Positions 16,494 to 25,888 of a DNA stretch of 64,000 bases are shown one piece after another. Below the pieces are notes generated by a model that was not told where the DNA came from, did not search any database, and worked only from the letters and a program-made list of their open reading frames with translations. How positions within the stretch are numbered: position 1 is the stretch's first letter; each line of letters opens with the position of its first letter. The stretch lies in assembly GCF_001458255.1 (NCBI RefSeq), contig NZ_CYSB01000024.1:1-64000 (forward strand), read 5' to 3'. Origin of the DNA: Thalassovita autumnalis. GTDB taxonomy: Bacteria > Pseudomonadota > Alphaproteobacteria > Rhodobacterales > Rhodobacteraceae. Position numbers and translations under genes: made by a program.

Positions 16494-18494
16494 ATGACGC
16501 CCGAATTCGGCCATTTCGCACTGGCACTCGCATTGGCACTTGCGCTTGTCCAAAGCGTGCTTCCCATCCTCGGTGCGGCACGTGGCAACCTAAAGTGGAT
16601 GCGCTCGGCGCGGGCATTGTCCGTGGCTCAACTATTGTTCGTTGGCTTGGCATTCGCGGCATTGATGCGCGCGTTTGTTGTCAGCGATTTTACGGTTTTG
16701 AATGTCGCCGAAAACTCACACTCCCTGAAGCCGATGCTTTACAAGGTTGCGGCGACCTGGGGCAGCCATGAGGGGTCACTCCTTCTTTGGGTTCTCATTC
16801 TGACGGCATTCGGCGCTGCAGTTTCCTTTTTCGGTTCAAACATCCCCGAGCCTCTCAAGGCTCGAACCTTGTCGGTGCAGGCCTGGATCAGCGTCGGATT
16901 CCTGTCCTTCATGCTGTTGACGTCAAACCCCTTCGAACGCCTGTTTCCACCGCCAATCGACGGCAATGACCTGAACCCGCTGCTTCAGGATGTCGGGTTG
17001 GCGATGCACCCACCGCTATTATACCTGGGCTATGTCGGGTTCTCGATCGTCTTTTCATTTGCTGTTGCGGCCTTACTTGAGGGGCGGATCGATACAGCTT
17101 GGGCGCGGTGGGTCCGACCGTGGACACTTGCCGCGTGGATGAGCCTGACCGCAGGTATCGCACTCGGGTCATGGTGGGCGTATTACGAGCTTGGCTGGGG
17201 TGGCTGGTGGTTCTGGGACCCAGTTGAGAACGTCAGCTTCATGCCATGGCTGCTTGGCACGGCGCTGCTGCATTCGGCCATCGTGACCGAGAAACGCGAC
17301 GCATTCAAAAGCTGGACGATCCTTCTGGCGATCCTAACGTTTTCGCTGTCGCTGCTGGGTACCTTTGTCGTGCGGTCAGGGCTTTTGACGTCGGTGCATG
17401 CCTTTGCGGTCGATCCCGAACGCGGGCTCTACATTCTGATGCTTCTGGCGCTGTCAATCGGCGGTTCACTGGCGCTTTTTGCGTGGCGTGCACCGATGAT
17501 GGAGGCCGGTGGGCTCTTCAAGCCGGTCAGCCGGGAAGCGGGGCTATTGGTAAACAACCTCATTCTGGCGGCGGCCACTGGAACCGTGCTGTTCGGAACG
17601 CTTTACCCGCTCTTTCTGGAAGCCGTGACGGGTGACAAAATTTCGGTTGGACCACCGTTTTTCAATGCATCTTTCATTCCGATGATGCTGCCTCTTGTCT
17701 TTGTGATGGGGCTTGGCCCGTATTTGTCATGGAAACGCGCCGATCTTGCTGGGGTCTTTCAGCGGCTTCGCTTCGTCGCCATCCTGTCGGTGCTGGGTGT
17801 CCTCGCCATTTGGTATATGACTATGGGCGGCCCGGTTCTTGCCTATCTTTCGATCCTTCTGGCGATCTGGTTGTTCCTTGCGACCTTACGGGAATGGGCG
17901 CTTAGAATTCGACTGTTCGATGTCCCCTTCAAAGAGGCACTGCGACGCGCGCGAAACCTGCCAAGGGCAACCCATGGTATGACTATGGCGCATGCGGGTC
18001 TTGCAGTTGCAATGTTCGGTTTTGTTGGATCGAGCGCCTGGAAATCTGAACAGGTCGTGTTTGTCGGGCCGGGCTCGAACATCTTCATTGCCGGTTTTGA
18101 CGTTACGTTTGAAGGTGTTCAGCGCCTTAGCGGCCCGAATTACTTTGCAGACCGAGGCACGTTGGTCGTGCGTCGTGACGGTGAGATCGTGACGATGCTC
18201 TATCCCGAACGCCGAACGTTTCCGGTGGCACAAAGCTCGACGACGGAATCCGCGATCCGCTCGACCCTGGCAGGCGATCTATACGCTTCGATTGCACAGC
18301 CTGCTTCGGAAGATGCAGAAGAAAGCGGTGCCTGGACGCTTCGCATTCTTTATGAGCCCCTGGTGAACTTCATCTGGATCGGATCGTTCATGCTGGTTCT
18401 TGGTGGAGGGCTGTCCCTTTCGGACAGGAGGCTACGGGTTGGCGCGCCTCGGCGTAGAACCATTGACGCGACCACCTCGGTTCCGGCGGAGTAG
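16494..18494 (+). CDS. ccmF: Cytochrome c heme lyase subunit CcmF
   Basis: A 666-residue polytopic inner-membrane protein, the heme-handling core of the system I cytochrome c heme lyase. The WWD domain is clear (ELGWGGWWFWDPVENVSFMPW), and conserved His residues occur in NSHSLKPMLYK and in SVHAFAVDPERG. Length and the C-terminal periplasmic region match normal CcmF. ATG 16494 is preferred over TTG 16482. It begins a tight ccmFGHI run (3-bp gap, then overlaps). The ccmABCDE genes are not in the window. Confidence 0.95.
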   Translation: MTPEFGHFALALALALALVQSVLPILGAARGNLKWMRSARALSVAQLLFVGLAFAALMRAFVVSDFTVLNVAENSHSLKPMLYKVAATWGSHEGSLLLWVLILTAFGAAVSFFGSNIPEPLKARTLSVQAWISVGFLSFMLLTSNPFERLFPPPIDGNDLNPLLQDVGLAMHPPLLYLGYVGFSIVFSFAVAALLEGRIDTAWARWVRPWTLAAWMSLTAGIALGSWWAYYELGWGGWWFWDPVENVSFMPWLLGTALLHSAIVTEKRDAFKSWTILLAILTFSLSLLGTFVVRSGLLTSVHAFAVDPERGLYILMLLALSIGGSLALFAWRAPMMEAGGLFKPVSREAGLLVNNLILAAATGTVLFGTLYPLFLEAVTGDKISVGPPFFNASFIPMMLPLVFVMGLGPYLSWKRADLAGVFQRLRFVAILSVLGVLAIWYMTMGGPVLAYLSILLAIWLFLATLREWALRIRLFDVPFKEALRRARNLPRATHGMTMAHAGLAVAMFGFVGSSAWKSEQVVFVGPGSNIFIAGFDVTFEGVQRLSGPNYFADRGTLVVRRDGEIVTMLYPERRTFPVAQSSTTESAIRSTLAGDLYASIAQPASEDAEESGAWTLRILYEPLVNFIWIGSFMLVLGGGLSLSDRRLRVGAPRRRTIDATTSVPAE

Positions 18495-18497
18495 AAG

Positions 18498-19061
18498 ATG
18501 AAACGTATTCTTGCCTTCGCACCCCTTGTGATCGCTATGATCTTTGGAGGGTTCTTCCTTTGGGGTCTGAATCCAAACCGCGATCCAAACGCAATCCCTT
18601 CGGTTCTTATTGAACAGCCAGCGCCGGAGTTCGAGCTTGCAGCTGTTGAGGGTCTGCAAACACCGGGATTGTCGCGCGCCGATTTGACCGGGCACGATCG
18701 CCCGATCGTGCTCAACGTGTTTGCCTCATGGTGCGTTCCGTGCCGCGCCGAGCATACAGTGTTGACCAACCTGGTCGAACGCGATGGCATCCGGCTGTTC
18801 GGGATCAATTACAAGGATAAGCCCAAGGATGCGGTGCGCTGGCTTGCCAATCTTGGAAACCCGTACGAGCGGATCGGATCGGACCTGAACGGTAGGATCG
18901 GGATCGAGTGGGGGATTTCCGGTGTTCCGGAAAGTTTCATCATCGGAACGGATGGCACGGTTCTTTTCCGCTATGTCGGCCCGGTCGTGGGCGATGAGGC
19001 CATTGCAAAGTTCCGTGAAGCGCTCACTCAGGCTGGCGCGCTTGAGGAAAGGAACAGCTAA
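18498..19061 (+). CDS. ccmG: Thiol:disulfide oxidoreductase CcmG/DsbE
   Basis: A 187-residue membrane-anchored periplasmic thioredoxin. An N-terminal anchor helix (ILAFAPLVIAMIFGGFFLWGL) precedes a thioredoxin fold with the active-site WCVPC and the cis-Pro segment GVPESFIIG. CcmG reduces apocytochrome or CcmH thiols before heme attachment. It lies between ccmF and ccmH, overlapping the latter by one base. Confidence 0.93.
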   Translation: MKRILAFAPLVIAMIFGGFFLWGLNPNRDPNAIPSVLIEQPAPEFELAAVEGLQTPGLSRADLTGHDRPIVLNVFASWCVPCRAEHTVLTNLVERDGIRLFGINYKDKPKDAVRWLANLGNPYERIGSDLNGRIGIEWGISGVPESFIIGTDGTVLFRYVGPVVGDEAIAKFREALTQAGALEERNS

Positions 19062-19537
19062 TGCATCGGTTTGTCGTTCTGCTTGTTTTCATGATCCTTC
19101 TGCCGTTGTCAGCGCAAGCGGTGGAACCCGACGAAATGCTTGCTGACCCGGTGCTTGAGGAACGGGCGCGCGTTATCTCGAAGGATCTGCGCTGCGTTGT
19201 CTGCCAAAACCAGGACATCGACAGTTCCAACGCGGGCGTCGCGAGAGATCTGAGGCTACTGGTCCGGGAACGGTTGCTGGAGGGAGACAGCAACAATCAG
19301 GTGATGGCCTACATCCAGGCACGCTATGGCGACTATGTCCTGCTGAAGCCTCCATTCAAACCGTCGACCTACGCTTTGTGGGGCACACCGATCGCCTTGA
19401 CGCTGATCGCTCTGCTCTTTGGTCTGAACATCGTTCTGCGAGGCAGGCGGAAAAGCGCGTTACCTGAATTAACAGAAGCCGAAGAGCGTCAGGTGGCGAA
19501 GTTTATCGACAATGAAAAATCAGGAGATCCATCATGA
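19061..19537 (+). CDS. ccmH: Cytochrome c maturation protein CcmH
   Basis: A 158-residue protein with a cleavable signal (LLVFMILLPLSAQA), a periplasmic domain with LRCVVCQNQDI, the CcmH/NrfF redox motif (LRCxxCQ), and a C-terminal transmembrane helix (IALTLIALLFGLNIVL). It is the thiol partner of CcmG and part of the heme lyase. Translationally coupled on both sides (TAATG with ccmG and ATGA with ccmI). Confidence 0.93.
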   Translation: MHRFVVLLVFMILLPLSAQAVEPDEMLADPVLEERARVISKDLRCVVCQNQDIDSSNAGVARDLRLLVRERLLEGDSNNQVMAYIQARYGDYVLLKPPFKPSTYALWGTPIALTLIALLFGLNIVLRGRRKSALPELTEAEERQVAKFIDNEKSGDPS

Positions 19538-20691
19538 TCTGGGCCGGTTTCGGGTTTATGACCCTGATAGCGGTGCTGTTCGCAGCCTGGCCGCTTTTAG
19601 CAAAGGGCAAGGGTGTTGTCGCCACCGAGGATGGAACCTCGGCGGTATTGGTGGACCAGCTCGACGAAGTCCAAAGAGACCATGAGCGCGGCGTGATTTC
19701 CGAGGGTGAAGCCGACGCCGCCAGGATGGAGATCAAGCGGCGAATCCTGGCGTTGTCGCGTAAAACCTCTGACGCAGGCCCGCAATCAGCTGGCGATGGA
19801 AACGCCGCCATGTATTTGGCCGCGTTGTTCGTTCCAATTCTGGCTATTGGATACTATTCGATTAACGGCACTCCTGTTTCATCAAGCCGTGCGTTGGAAG
19901 CACTTCAGGCCGAGCGCGAAGAAGAACAAAAAATCGCTGACTTGGCGCAGAAGCTTTTTGAACGCCTGACCAGTGAACCAAATGGCGGTCAATCGGACGG
20001 GTGGATGCTGCTTGGGCAGACCTATATGCGCATGGGGAAACACAGTGACGCCGTTCAGGCCTTTGACGTCATCACGCGTCGTGAAGGTGCCACATCTGAA
20101 ACCTGGTCGCGGCTTGCCGAAGCATTGGTCATGGCAGAGGCTGGGATTGTCACGCCTCGGGCACAGTCGGCGATCGACCAAGCGTTCAGGTTGGACCCTG
20201 CCAATCCGGCAGCGGCCTTTTACATGGCGGTCTCATTGGAACAGGCCGGTAAAACGAAGGACGCACATGACCTGTTGATCAGCCGCCTGAATGAAGCGGA
20301 GGGTTTCGCGCCTTGGATGGAAACCTTTGTCGCCAAAGCGAACCGAATTGGAAGCGAGATTGGCCGCGCCCCGGTAAACTTGGCCAGCTTTGCTCCGATG
20401 GTAGCGGACCCGGGACCATCGGCGGACGATGTCGCGGCAGCTGGCGACATGACCGAAGAGGACAGGTCCGCCTTTATCCGGTCCATGGTTGAACGCTTGG
20501 CATCCCGTCTCGAAGACGAGCCGGACGACCTGGAAGGCTGGATGAGGCTGGCAAACGCCTACACCGTGCTTGGCGAGCGCGATAACGCAGTATCCGCATA
20601 TGAGAAAGCGAGCGCCTTGTTGCAGAACGCACCGGAAACCGATCCGAGACGACAAAGGATCGAACGCGCGTTATCGGAATTGAAAGGATAG
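19534..20691 (+). CDS. ccmI: Apocytochrome chaperone CcmI
   Basis: A 385-residue protein with an N-terminal transmembrane segment, a second membrane helix (AAMYLAALFVPILAIGYYSING) and a long C-terminal TPR-containing periplasmic region (QTYMRMGKHSDAVQAFDVI, LANAYTVLGERDNAVSAYEKA). CcmI binds the C-terminus of apocytochromes and hands them to CcmFH. Last of the ccmFGHI block; the next gene starts 4 bp downstream. Confidence 0.92.
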   Translation: MIWAGFGFMTLIAVLFAAWPLLAKGKGVVATEDGTSAVLVDQLDEVQRDHERGVISEGEADAARMEIKRRILALSRKTSDAGPQSAGDGNAAMYLAALFVPILAIGYYSINGTPVSSSRALEALQAEREEEQKIADLAQKLFERLTSEPNGGQSDGWMLLGQTYMRMGKHSDAVQAFDVITRREGATSETWSRLAEALVMAEAGIVTPRAQSAIDQAFRLDPANPAAAFYMAVSLEQAGKTKDAHDLLISRLNEAEGFAPWMETFVAKANRIGSEIGRAPVNLASFAPMVADPGPSADDVAAAGDMTEEDRSAFIRSMVERLASRLEDEPDDLEGWMRLANAYTVLGERDNAVSAYEKASALLQNAPETDPRRQRIERALSELKG

Positions 20692-20695
20692 AGCC

Positions 20696-21277
20696 ATGAA
20701 ACGGCGTGATTTACTGAAAGGCGGGATGGCAATGTCGGCATTCGCTGCGGCAACACCCCTGCTGGCGCATGACGAGATTATCCCGGACTACCAGTTGCCC
20801 GAAGCGTTCATGCCCCGCGAGGTCCGGCTCGAAACGGATTTTGAGCCCAATGAAATCCATGTCGATCCCGGCCAGTTTGCGCTCTACTGGACGTTGCCGA
20901 AAAAGAAAGCCCTCAGATACACAGTGGGTATTGGTCGACCTAGGCTCTATGAGGCGGGCGAGTTTTTTGTCGGAGCGAAAAGAGAGTGGCCCTATTGGAG
21001 GCCCACTCCCGACATGATCAAGCGCGAACCGAACCGGTACGGGCGGCTTTCGAATGGGCTGCCCGGTGGTCTCAACAACCCGCTGGGCGCACGGGCGCTT
21101 TATCTGTTCCAGCCCGGTCGTGGCGACACCTATCTGCGGATTCACGGGACCAATGAACCTTCGACGCTGGCACGCCGCGTATCTAACGGGTGTGCGCGTT
21201 TGGTGAATGATCAGGTTATCGATCTGTACAACCGTGTTCCCATGGAAACCCGCGTGGTTCTGCATCCCGTCGCCTGA
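20696..21277 (+). CDS. L,D-transpeptidase (YkuD domain), exported
   Basis: A 193-residue protein with a twin-arginine-like signal (MKRRDLLKGGMAMSAFAAATPLLA). The YkuD catalytic region is complete: HGTNEPSTLARRVSNGCARL, with the catalytic His and Cys and following Arg. Such enzymes form 3-3 peptidoglycan cross-links or attach proteins to peptidoglycan. It sits directly behind ccmI and before lgt, an unusual setting, and a second, distinct copy is at 25889. Copper is known to inhibit L,D-transpeptidases in E. coli; these copies may compensate, which is an inference. Confidence 0.9.
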   Translation: MKRRDLLKGGMAMSAFAAATPLLAHDEIIPDYQLPEAFMPREVRLETDFEPNEIHVDPGQFALYWTLPKKKALRYTVGIGRPRLYEAGEFFVGAKREWPYWRPTPDMIKREPNRYGRLSNGLPGGLNNPLGARALYLFQPGRGDTYLRIHGTNEPSTLARRVSNGCARLVNDQVIDLYNRVPMETRVVLHPVA

Positions 21278-21373
21278 AGTCGAGCTTTGAAGAACTTCCG
21301 AGGTCCAGAGGGACCTCAGCCGAAACAGCTTTGACCGGGCAACTCGGGCCGACGCAACGATAGGCATACCAAA

Positions 21374-22279
21374 ATGATCCCTTTTCCGGACATCTCCCCC
21401 GAACTGTTCGCATTCGACGTCTTTGGCTTTGAGGTTGCCCTCAGATGGTATGCCCTGGCCTATATCGTTGGGATCCTTATTGCCTGGCGGTTGGCCAAGG
21501 TGGTGTTGGCGCGGCCGCAAATGTGGCGTAATGACCAGCCTGTGATGCAGCCCGACCAGTTCGAAGATCTGGTCACCTACCTGATCCTGGGCATCATCCT
21601 CGGTGGCCGGATGGGATATGTCCTGTTCTACAATCCCGGGCAGTTTTCCAACGATCCGCTGGCGATTTTGAAGATCTGGCAAGGCGGGATGTCGTTTCAC
21701 GGCGGGCTTCTCGGCGTTGCCATCGTGGCCCTGGTCTATGCATTGCGGCAAAAATTGTCGCTACTTTCGACCGGTGATCTGCTGGCGCTGATTACGGCGC
21801 CGGGCCTGTTCCTCGGCAGGGTGGCCAATTTCATCAATGCCGAGCTTTGGGGCCGCCCCACCGATTTGCCCTGGAGCGTGGTATTCCCCGGACGGGCGGC
21901 GCAGGATTGCGGGCAGCAGATCGGGCAGCTCTGCGCCCGCCACCCATCCCAGCTCTATGAAGCGGCGCTTGAGGGCATTCTGCTCGGCACAGTCATTTTC
22001 TGGATTGCGTTTCGAAAGGCCGGGTTCAGAAGGCCCGGATTATTGATGGGTGTCTTTTTTGCCGGCTATGGTCTGGCGAGGTTTACTGTCGAGTTCGTAC
22101 GCCAGCCGGACGCGCAGTTTGTCAGCGCGGGCAATCCGACCGGGTTTGCCTGGCAGATTGGCGATCTAGGGCTGACACAGGGTCAGGCATTGACGCTTCC
22201 GATGATCGCTGTGGGGTTGGTGCTGATCTGGCGCGCCGCTGCGGGCGAAGGCAAGGCATTGGGCAGATCTGCAAACTGA
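21374..22279 (+). CDS. lgt: Prolipoprotein diacylglyceryl transferase
   Basis: A 301-residue polytopic inner-membrane enzyme that moves diacylglycerol from phosphatidylglycerol to the lipobox Cys of prolipoproteins. The conserved elements are visible: [21 protein letters not shown], and the Lgt signature [20 protein letters not shown], plus HPSQLYEA. Length is normal. The bacterium will almost certainly have a chromosomal lgt as well, so this looks like an accessory copy carried with the copper genes. Confidence 0.93.
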   Translation: MIPFPDISPELFAFDVFGFEVALRWYALAYIVGILIAWRLAKVVLARPQMWRNDQPVMQPDQFEDLVTYLILGIILGGRMGYVLFYNPGQFSNDPLAILKIWQGGMSFHGGLLGVAIVALVYALRQKLSLLSTGDLLALITAPGLFLGRVANFINAELWGRPTDLPWSVVFPGRAAQDCGQQIGQLCARHPSQLYEAALEGILLGTVIFWIAFRKAGFRRPGLLMGVFFAGYGLARFTVEFVRQPDAQFVSAGNPTGFAWQIGDLGLTQGQALTLPMIAVGLVLIWRAAAGEGKALGRSAN

Positions 22280-22330
22280 GTGCCAAAGCGCTTCAAGACC
22301 GACCCTGTAGACAGGTGATTTCAAGACACC

Positions 22331-22807
22331 CTATTCGCCTTGGTAACTTGCGAATACCTCGGTCGTGCCATCCTTTTTCATCAAAAGCACATCGTAGGCG
22401 TCTCGTTCGCTCTCGGGACCCATTCCGGGCGACCCATAAGGCATGCCGGGCACGGTCAATCCAATCGCATCGGGGCGCTCGGCAAGCAGGCGACGCACAT
22501 CGGATGCTGGAACGTGGCCTTCAACGAAATACCCCTCGATCGTCGCGGTGTGGCATGAGGCAAGGTCTTCGGAAATTCCGTTTCTGAGTTTGTAACCATA
22601 AAGAGCCTCATTTGACGCGTTCTGAACGGTGACATCAAACCCCGAAACACGCATTATCTTGATCCAAGCACCGCAGCATCCGCAATTGGGATCCTTGATC
22701 ACGTGGAGTGTAGAGTTGCTTTGAGCAATTGCAGGCAGGGTGGATGCAATCAGCGCGGCCGCAGCGCTTTGCAAAACGGCTCTGCGGTTGGGGTTGATTG
22801 GTGGCAT
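22331..22807 (-). CDS. DUF411 metal-binding protein, exported
   Basis: A 158-residue periplasmic protein with a Tat/Sec-type signal (NRRAVLQSAAAALIASTLPAIA). The DUF411 core includes KDPNCGCCGAWIKIMR and SCHTATIEGYFVEGHVPASDV, with Cys and His residues expected to bind copper. DUF411 proteins (CopG-like) are regular members of copper and silver resistance loci. Convergent with lgt. Confidence 0.9.
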   Translation of the reverse strand: MPPINPNRRAVLQSAAAALIASTLPAIAQSNSTLHVIKDPNCGCCGAWIKIMRVSGFDVTVQNASNEALYGYKLRNGISEDLASCHTATIEGYFVEGHVPASDVRRLLAERPDAIGLTVPGMPYGSPGMGPESERDAYDVLLMKKDGTTEVFASYQGE

Positions 22808-22998
22808 GGTGTTTTCCTTCGTTTAATGTGCCGAGCTTGCTTGGCCGTTAGAAATCAGTTGCGAGTTTGCTCTTGATATTGAACTGTGGCGCTTTGAACC
22901 ATGACTTTGCTCAAGTTTCACGGCGAAGTGAATTAAAAGCATGGTATTCGCCAAGGAGTCTTTCTCGGACAAGAATGGCTGGTCGTATGCGCATCAGC

Positions 22999-25125
22999 TT
23001 AGTTATGTGCCGCGGCAATCGGCGTTGCGAGACGGGCATCTTCCAAAGCCTGGAGAACGGCTGCCGCCGAGAGAATTTCCGACAAAACGATCCCGTTCGG
23101 GGCACCCGGGCCGTAGACCGCATTAAACGGAATGCCGAAGCGGTTGAAACTTTCCAGGTAGCGCGAAATCGCCTCGTTCGGCCGTGTCCAATCTGCCTGC
23201 ATTTGTGTGACGTCATCACTTCGCAGAGCATGGAGGACGGGTTCGCGATCGAGAACAAGTGCCTTGTTCGCTTTGCAGGTCAAACACCAGTCGGCGGTGA
23301 CATCGACAAACACCACCTCGCCACGAGAGACCAGGCGGGCGATTTCAGCGCGATCGAATGCCGTCCATTCCTGAGTTGCGGCGTTTGTCTGGTTGTGGGC
23401 AGGTTGCGCCAGCATGGCGGATGCGACGAGCGGCAGGGTCGAAAACACAGCGATGCTCGGCCAGCGCAGCCGGGCTGACAGGCCGCCGCGGGACAGGACC
23501 AGGATCAAGGCTGCTGACAGGGCGGCAACCGCAATCGCCGCCCGGGTACCGGCGACCCCTGTGAGAACCCAAAACAGCCAGAGTGCGGTGACAACCAGAA
23601 GCAGGCCCAACGCAAGCTTCAATCCGACCATCCAACGGCCGGGCTTAGGCAGGAAGGTCACCAAGCGCGGGGATGCGGCGACAACCAGGTAAGGTGTGGC
23701 GAGCCCGAAACCAAGAAATGTGAACACGATCAACAGATCGGTTCCGCGACCGGCGAGCGCGAAGGCGATGGCGGTGCCAAGAAATGGCGCCGAACATGGC
23801 GTTGCCATAACCGCGCCAAACAGGCCCGTGAAAAAGTCAGAGGTATACCCATGCCTCCGGCCGGCATTGGAGAGCCGCGTCTGCAGGCCGGATGGCAGAA
23901 CGATTTCAAACATTCCGAACAGGTTCGCCGAAAACACTGCCAGGACGGTGAACATCAGGGCCAGGAACACGGGGTTTTGAAACTGAAGCCCCCAACCGAC
24001 CATGACTCCGAAGCGCTGCAGCAGGAAAAGCACGGCGGCAAGCCCCCACATGAACACCATGACGCCTGCAGCGGCCGCAAGAAATCCGCCGCGTACCACC
24101 TGTTTGTCACGGCCCTGCTGTTTGAGGGCGGAAGAAAGCTTGATCGACAGGACCGGAAGCACGCAAGGCATGGCGTTGAGGATCATCCCGCCAAGAAACG
24201 CAACCAGCGCGATCCAGGCGAGTTGGTCAATGCCGGGGCCAAGCACATTGAGGCGGAAAGGCGGCGCGAGCTGCGTCTCGACCCGTTCGGGGGTCACGGT
24301 GAAGGCGCGGCCAGCACCATCGGTAACGGTGATGATCGGAGGCCTGAAGCGCTCCTCGTCAAATGACAACACCGGGAAGCGCGCCCAAAGCAGGGTTCCG
24401 CGATCGCCCAGCCGAATGTCAGGTTTGCCAAGAGCGGTGCCGGTTCCGAGTTCAGGGAACACGTCAGGTGCCTGAAATGGCGCAGCGGCCTTTACCGAAA
24501 TCGTCAATTCCGAAAACCCGTCATCAACATGCGCAATGGCAGATCCCAGCTGTGCGTCCTTCTCTTCGATCGGCACCCGCGCAATAAACTCGCTCAGTCG
24601 GCTGGCGCTTTTGTTATCAATCCCGTTTCCCGAGGGAAGGGTCAGCGACAGTTCAAAATTCTGCGGTACACAGACATTCGAGCAGATCAGCAGAGAAACC
24701 CTGGCAGAAAGGGAAACGGGTTTGCCCGGCTGCTCCAGTTGAACCTCCAGAGGGAAGACAACCTCATCGCTGTAACCGAAGTTCTCGATCCCGAATGCCG
24801 TGAACCGGGTTGGTGCCGGCCAAAGCATTTTGACATTCGCGACGTTCTGCGATCCGCTCCAGTCGATTTCCGGAGGAAGACCAACCTCTCCCGGTGATCG
24901 CCAATAGGCCTTCCAGCCCTCACTAAGCACGAGGTCCAAACCCGCAGAAATCGTTACCGCGTCTTTGGCGACCGCATCCTGCACTGTTATCAGCCGGGCG
25001 CTCAGGGCGGGATCGGAAAAGGTGTCCGAGTTCTTTGCCAGAGGAGCATCCGGGATGAAGGCACCAAGTCCGAAGCCGATGACCACGGTCGAGATCAGCG
25101 TTCTGAGAGTTCGGTTTCTTATCAT
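22999..25125 (-). CDS. ScsB/DsbD-like membrane thiol-disulfide reductase
   Basis: A 708-residue protein in three parts: an exported N-terminal domain with SLLICSNVCVPQ, a central eight-helix DsbD transporter domain with the redox Cys residues in NAMPCVLPV and MATPCSAPFLG, and a C-terminal periplasmic thioredoxin domain with VDVTADWCLTCKANK. It should move electrons from cytoplasmic thioredoxin to periplasmic partners. The likely partner is the DsbA/ScsC-like protein at 30745. The domain order matches ScsB of suppressor-of-copper-sensitivity loci. It is encoded 30 bp after a small lipoprotein gene on the same strand. Confidence 0.9.
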   Translation of the reverse strand: MIRNRTLRTLISTVVIGFGLGAFIPDAPLAKNSDTFSDPALSARLITVQDAVAKDAVTISAGLDLVLSEGWKAYWRSPGEVGLPPEIDWSGSQNVANVKMLWPAPTRFTAFGIENFGYSDEVVFPLEVQLEQPGKPVSLSARVSLLICSNVCVPQNFELSLTLPSGNGIDNKSASRLSEFIARVPIEEKDAQLGSAIAHVDDGFSELTISVKAAAPFQAPDVFPELGTGTALGKPDIRLGDRGTLLWARFPVLSFDEERFRPPIITVTDGAGRAFTVTPERVETQLAPPFRLNVLGPGIDQLAWIALVAFLGGMILNAMPCVLPVLSIKLSSALKQQGRDKQVVRGGFLAAAAGVMVFMWGLAAVLFLLQRFGVMVGWGLQFQNPVFLALMFTVLAVFSANLFGMFEIVLPSGLQTRLSNAGRRHGYTSDFFTGLFGAVMATPCSAPFLGTAIAFALAGRGTDLLIVFTFLGFGLATPYLVVAASPRLVTFLPKPGRWMVGLKLALGLLLVVTALWLFWVLTGVAGTRAAIAVAALSAALILVLSRGGLSARLRWPSIAVFSTLPLVASAMLAQPAHNQTNAATQEWTAFDRAEIARLVSRGEVVFVDVTADWCLTCKANKALVLDREPVLHALRSDDVTQMQADWTRPNEAISRYLESFNRFGIPFNAVYGPGAPNGIVLSEILSAAAVLQALEDARLATPIAAAHN

Positions 25126-25155
25126 TTTTCGTCGCGCATCTCGAAGATTGGGTTT

Positions 25156-25410
25156 TTATTCGGAAGCTTGGAAAGATACCCACTCAACGTCAGCGATGAC
25201 ATAGCCCTGTCGCCCGTTTTCGCAGGAAAAGGCTTGCACGGAGCCGGAAGGAGATCCTTCAATACTACACCCTTCTGGAATGGCAGAAGCGGTGCCTTTC
25301 GAAGACACCGCCGGGCCATCCGGTTTGACGCATTGATCAACAGTTGAAGAACAGCCAGTAACTGCGAGCCCCAGCAAGCTTACACAAACGACGCGACAAT
25401 GGCCGGCCAA
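25156..25410 (-). CDS. Small lipoprotein, TTG start
   Basis: An 84-residue protein with a hydrophobic leader and the lipobox LAVTGC, so it should be lipid-anchored (substrate for Lgt). The mature part has three further Cys residues (VDQC, PEGC, SFSC-like AFSC). No ATG fits. TTG 25410 is chosen because it follows the stop codon of the DUF2933 gene by one base (TGA-A-TTG) and has an AAGGGG site seven bases upstream. Its family is not recognised; it is placed in the DUF2933-lipoprotein-ScsB operon. Confidence 0.6.
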   Translation of the reverse strand: MAGHCRVVCVSLLGLAVTGCSSTVDQCVKPDGPAVSSKGTASAIPEGCSIEGSPSGSVQAFSCENGRQGYVIADVEWVSFQASE

Positions 25411-25411
25411 T

Positions 25412-25717
25412 TCACACCCCTTGGCGTTGGGATTTTTCCATTTGTTGGTTCGTGAGTAATGGAATCGCCTTTGTCGTCTCTTCGTCCTCCGAAGCCCCAT
25501 GACAGGGTTTCCCCATCATCTTGTGCATCATGAAATGCGCCCCGACACAAAGCACAAGCGGCAGAAAGACCGCTGATTTGCCCCAAAGCCCACCAATCGT
25601 TCCTCCAGCAACAAAGTAGCCGGCAATCGGCAATAGCATAACGGCACAGCACACCATCATGCCGTAGCGCATTATCTTTGAGTGGCCTGACCCGGTTGGG
25701 CTGGATTTTTTAGTCAT
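25412..25717 (-). CDS. DUF2933-like small membrane protein
   Basis: A 101-residue protein with two transmembrane segments (MMVCCAVMLLPIAGYFVAGG and VFLPLVLCVGAHFMMHKMMG) and a metal-loving composition (MMHKMMGKPCHG). The pattern matches DUF2933 proteins that accompany copper ATPases. ATG 25717 is preceded by GAGGA; the upstream in-frame extension (to 25795) is unlikely because it would run through the promoter. First gene of the minus-strand operon. Confidence 0.75.
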   Translation of the reverse strand: MTKKSSPTGSGHSKIMRYGMMVCCAVMLLPIAGYFVAGGTIGGLWGKSAVFLPLVLCVGAHFMMHKMMGKPCHGASEDEETTKAIPLLTNQQMEKSQRQGV

Positions 25718-25751
25718 CGAGTCCTCACAACATTTGATCGCACCCCCATTT

Positions 25752-25777
25752 GCAGGCCTCACATATGGTAAGGTCAA
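25752..25777 (-). promoter_or_regulatory. MerR-type promoter upstream of DUF2933-lipoprotein-scsB operon
   Basis: On the minus strand TTGACC (25777-25772) is followed by a partial dyad (CCTTACCATATGTGAGGCC). A weak CAAATG -10 begins 19 bases after the -35. It resembles the other copper promoters of this island but with poorer symmetry. Confidence 0.5.
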
Positions 25778-25888
25778 GGTTACATATGGATACAAAAATC
25801 ACAGCCTTGTCAGGTTGATGTCGAGCAGTCTTCTAGTAGAAAAAATCCGAAGATCTAAACGGATGATCCTACTAATTGGAGGCAAGAC

